From assembly GCA_031277805.1 (NCBI GenBank), contig JAITLR010000009.1:496001-560000 (forward strand): a stretch of 64,000 bases of DNA. The letters are read 5' to 3'. Within the stretch, counting starts at the first letter, position 1. Each line of letters opens with the position of its first letter. Origin of the DNA: Comamonas sp. Its GTDB lineage: Bacteria; Pseudomonadota; Gammaproteobacteria; Burkholderiales; Burkholderiaceae_C. This document shows, in pieces, positions 61,757 through 64,000 of this stretch. The notes beneath the pieces are model-generated. The model was given only the letters and a program-made list of their open reading frames with translations, was not told where the DNA came from and did not search any database. A program made the translations under genes and the position numbers.

Positions 61757-64000
61757 ATGAACTCACCACGCGACGCCGCCGCGTTGCAGGGCGATGCTCT
61801 GCATGCTTTTCTAGATCAGGTTCAAGAACTGCTTTATGGCGACGATGAACAGCCCGCCCACAACGGCCAGGGCGCCATCAGCCAGCAGGACCGCGCAGCC
61901 GCCGCCATCGAGCTGCTGGAGCAGCAAAGCTTTGCCCCGGCCAGCGTGCCGGAGCTGGAGCGCCTGCACGATTTCTGGCTGATGCTGGACCGGCCCCAGC
62001 AGGCCAACGCACTGCTGCAAACTCACAGCGCAACCGTCCTTCGGACCCAGGATGCAGGGGAGCGCAACGAAAGCACCGTGCGCCTGGCACTCAGCGACAT
62101 CCAGAGCCGGCTGCAATTCGACCGCAATGGCGCGCTGCAGCAGTTGCTGCCTACAGCCCGGCAAATTGCCAAGCTGCCCGAGTACCTGGATACCGAGGTG
62201 TACTGGACAGGCTGGGAATCACTGGCCCATGCTGCCCAGGCCTGGGACATTGCCGAACAAGGCGTGGACCTGCGCCGTGCTCATGAAAAAGCCAATCCCG
62301 AACATGCCGAAGAGCAGGCATTCGGCGATGCCACCGCCTGTGTGCGCAAGGCCGAGATTGCATGCCGGCGCGATCCGGCGGCTGCTCAGGCCGCAGCCAC
62401 ACGCCACATCCAGGTCGCCATCAACACCTTGCGCGATGCGCCTGCCGATCAGCATGTGGAGTTCGACCACTGGATGCAACTGGCCGACCAATGTCTGCCG
62501 CTGGCGCCGCAGAGCCTGCCATCCCTGCTGATGGCCTGCGAGCAGCAGTTGGCCCAGCGCGAGCAGCCGGCGCCATCTCAAGCCATCCTGGCTCATCGCA
62601 AGGTACGCATAGTGCGTCTGCAGGCCCAGGCCTGCGCACAGGCCGGCCAGCTGGAAGCCGCCGTGCAACTGGCGGCCCAAGGCCACTTTGGCCTGACCGA
62701 TGACGATGGCGATGCCTTTGGCGCCCAGCGTCTGGAATGGCTGGCACAAGCCGGCCACCTGGACGAGGCCGCTGCCGTGGCGCTGGAAAGCGTGCTGCAT
62801 GCCCGCCCCGGCTCGGCCGTGCGCGGCTACCAGTTGGCGCTGCAGCAGTTTGCCCCCGATGCCCCGCACGCCGACACCTGGGCGCTGATCCTGGCCATGG
62901 CTCAGGAAGACGAGGATATGCGCTACCTGGTCGCAGGCGAGACCAGGCCGCCCCAGCCCGCGGACTATTATCTGGATCTGGTGCGCGCACGCGACCCGCA
63001 CAACGACCTGGTGGCGATGATCCTGGGCCTGCGCTACGCCCGCAAGCGCCAGATGGACCAGGCCCTGCCGCTGCTGGAGCAGTCCGTGGGCCGTCACCCC
63101 GAATGGAGCAACAGCGACGCCCTGTCGCGCCTGTGGGCCGCGCGCTTTGCCGTGCTGCCCCTGGAAGAAGCGCTGGCCCGCCCCTTCCCCGCCGCCCATG
63201 GCGGCCACTGGGGCTATGGCGCGGGCGTGGTGCTCGACGATGAAGACGATCTGGCGCCGCTGATGGGGGGCAAGAAGAAAGTCCCGTCCGACGAGGTGCG
63301 CGAGCCGCTGGTGCTGCGCTACTACGAAGAAGCGCTGGCGCGCTTTGAACATTTCTGGGCCACGGGCCAGGGCCGCTTCAAGGATGCCGATCTGCATGTG
63401 TACTCCATGCTGTGCAACAACCTGGGCATCAAATACCGTTTTCTGGACCGCTACGACGAATCCGAGGCGCTGCACCGCAAGGGCCTGGCCAGCAGCCCGT
63501 TTTCCGAGCATCACGAAGGCCTGTGGTGGGCCGCCGATGGACGCGGTGACGACGCAGGCATCGTGGCCGAAGCCGAGCAGCTGTGGCATTTTGCCGAACA
63601 GCATGGCTTCAGCCGCCACGAGCCGCCGCGATATTTCCCCACCGTGGCACTGTCGCTGTACAAGCTCGACCGCGGCGATGAGATCAGCATCTGGCTGGAA
63701 CGTCTGGACAGCTGGTATGCCGAGCTTGACACTGACGAGCAAAAGCAGGAGCGCCGCAACTACCTTGCTGCCATGATGTCGCTGCTGGATTTCTTCTCGG
63801 TCTTCCGCCCCGAACAGGTGCTGCCGCGCCTGCGTGCCTATCAAGAAGAAGTGCGCGCTCTCAAGGACAGCTACCCGCTGCGCCGCCTGGCCTGCGCACT
63901 GGAAGCCTGGCCCGAGTTGCTGGAAGAATCCGTGGCCCTGCACCGGGAATCGGCCACCTACCTGGGCCGTCACTCCAAAGAGCGGTTCGCGCTGGGCAAT
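61757..64000 (+). CDS. Large helical-repeat protein of unknown function (runs off right edge)
   Basis: The frame is open from ATG 61757 to the window edge (748 codons). It starts MNSPRDAAALQGDALHAFLD. The sequence is almost all amphipathic helix rich in Ala, Leu, Gln and Glu. Repeated TPR/alpha-solenoid-like pairs occur (LARQQAQACAQAGQLEAAVQ-type segments, then GHLDEAAAVALESVLHARPG; ALPLLEQSVGRHPEWSNSDA). An insert GGHWGYGAGVVLDDEDDLAP (about 485-505) interrupts it. No signal peptide or catalytic motif is seen. It may act as a scaffold, but I do not recognise the family. Confidence 0.75.
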   Translation, partial: MNSPRDAAALQGDALHAFLDQVQELLYGDDEQPAHNGQGAISQQDRAAAAIELLEQQSFAPASVPELERLHDFWLMLDRPQQANALLQTHSATVLRTQDAGERNESTVRLALSDIQSRLQFDRNGALQQLLPTARQIAKLPEYLDTEVYWTGWESLAHAAQAWDIAEQGVDLRRAHEKANPEHAEEQAFGDATACVRKAEIACRRDPAAAQAAATRHIQVAINTLRDAPADQHVEFDHWMQLADQCLPLAPQSLPSLLMACEQQLAQREQPAPSQAILAHRKVRIVRLQAQACAQAGQLEAAVQLAAQGHFGLTDDDGDAFGAQRLEWLAQAGHLDEAAAVALESVLHARPGSAVRGYQLALQQFAPDAPHADTWALILAMAQEDEDMRYLVAGETRPPQPADYYLDLVRARDPHNDLVAMILGLRYARKRQMDQALPLLEQSVGRHPEWSNSDALSRLWAARFAVLPLEEALARPFPAAHGGHWGYGAGVVLDDEDDLAPLMGGKKKVPSDEVREPLVLRYYEEALARFEHFWATGQGRFKDADLHVYSMLCNNLGIKYRFLDRYDESEALHRKGLASSPFSEHHEGLWWAADGRGDDAGIVAEAEQLWHFAEQHGFSRHEPPRYFPTVALSLYKLDRGDEISIWLERLDSWYAELDTDEQKQERRNYLAAMMSLLDFFSVFRPEQVLPRLRAYQEEVRALKDSYPLRRLACALEAWPELLEESVALHRESATYLGRHSKERFALGN

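Noticed and set aside
62219..63973. A 584-codon minus-strand frame
   Set aside because: It is antisense to the large helical protein; it shows no motif and the His/Gln-rich composition of shadow frames.

Overview
This window is a chromosomal segment from a GC-rich betaproteobacterium of the Comamonadaceae, most like Comamonas or Delftia. The reasons are the gene families (Pil-Chp chemosensory genes, Bug/TctC solute receptors, a NadQ-type NAD regulator, an AAHS aromatic-acid transporter), the dusB-fis pair, and short intergenic repeats of a type I associate with this family. It is packed with housekeeping and metabolic genes. I found no prophage, insertion sequence or CRISPR array.

Layout. 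1-4479 (minus strand): twitching/chemosensory operon pilG-pilH-pilI-pilJ-chpA, with chpA running off the left edge. 4533-7063: rubredoxin, thiD, hemL. 7120-16930: LysR regulator divergent from an M20 amidohydrolase, a PhoD phosphatase, tag, an amino acid permease, a PAP2 protein, cytochrome c and purH. 17017-21232: dusB-fis, a VanX-like dipeptidase, a YqaA protein and an OprB-type porin. 21339-25695: gene remnants, then a magnesium locus (short leader ORF, MgtE-N-like protein, MgtA, MgtC). 25832-33325 (minus): HME-RND metal efflux operon (fusion protein, pump, outer-membrane channel) with its own histidine kinase and response regulator at the 3' end. 33731-39527: Bug receptor, nadQ-nadC, ychF, a Cys-rich protein and a MOSC protein. 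39687-44525: UbiH-like hydroxylase, dsbC, M61 peptidase and an enoyl-CoA hydratase. 44598-44872: two elongator tRNA-Met genes. 45159-52170: aromatic 2-oxoacid locus (AAHS transporter, LysR, benzoylformate decarboxylase, ketopantoate-reductase-like protein, two Bug receptors). 52406-57084: modE divergent from modABC, then fdhD. 57170-64000: a secreted protein, miaB, an XRE regulator, a PAS-GGDEF-EAL protein and a large partial alpha-solenoid-like protein.

The most striking signal is in miaB (57732-59060). One in-frame TGA at codon 159 replaces the second cysteine of the radical-SAM CxxxCxxC triad, and the rest of the gene is intact. A GC-rich stem-loop with a G-starting apical loop sits 30 nt downstream, as expected of a bacterial SECIS element. 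This makes a selenocysteine-containing MiaB a serious hypothesis; a nonsense mutation or base-call error is the alternative. The mod-fdhD genes just upstream fit an organism that makes molybdenum (and perhaps selenium) formate dehydrogenase.

Other points worth a look are a 35-codon leader ORF beginning Met-Asp-Pro-Ala-Pro ahead of the magnesium genes, which resembles enterobacterial mgtL in logic. A palindrome is shared by the magnesium and metal-efflux control regions. There is a fused pair of decayed gene ends at 21339-21492, and a repeat family whose four copies all lie directly behind stop codons.
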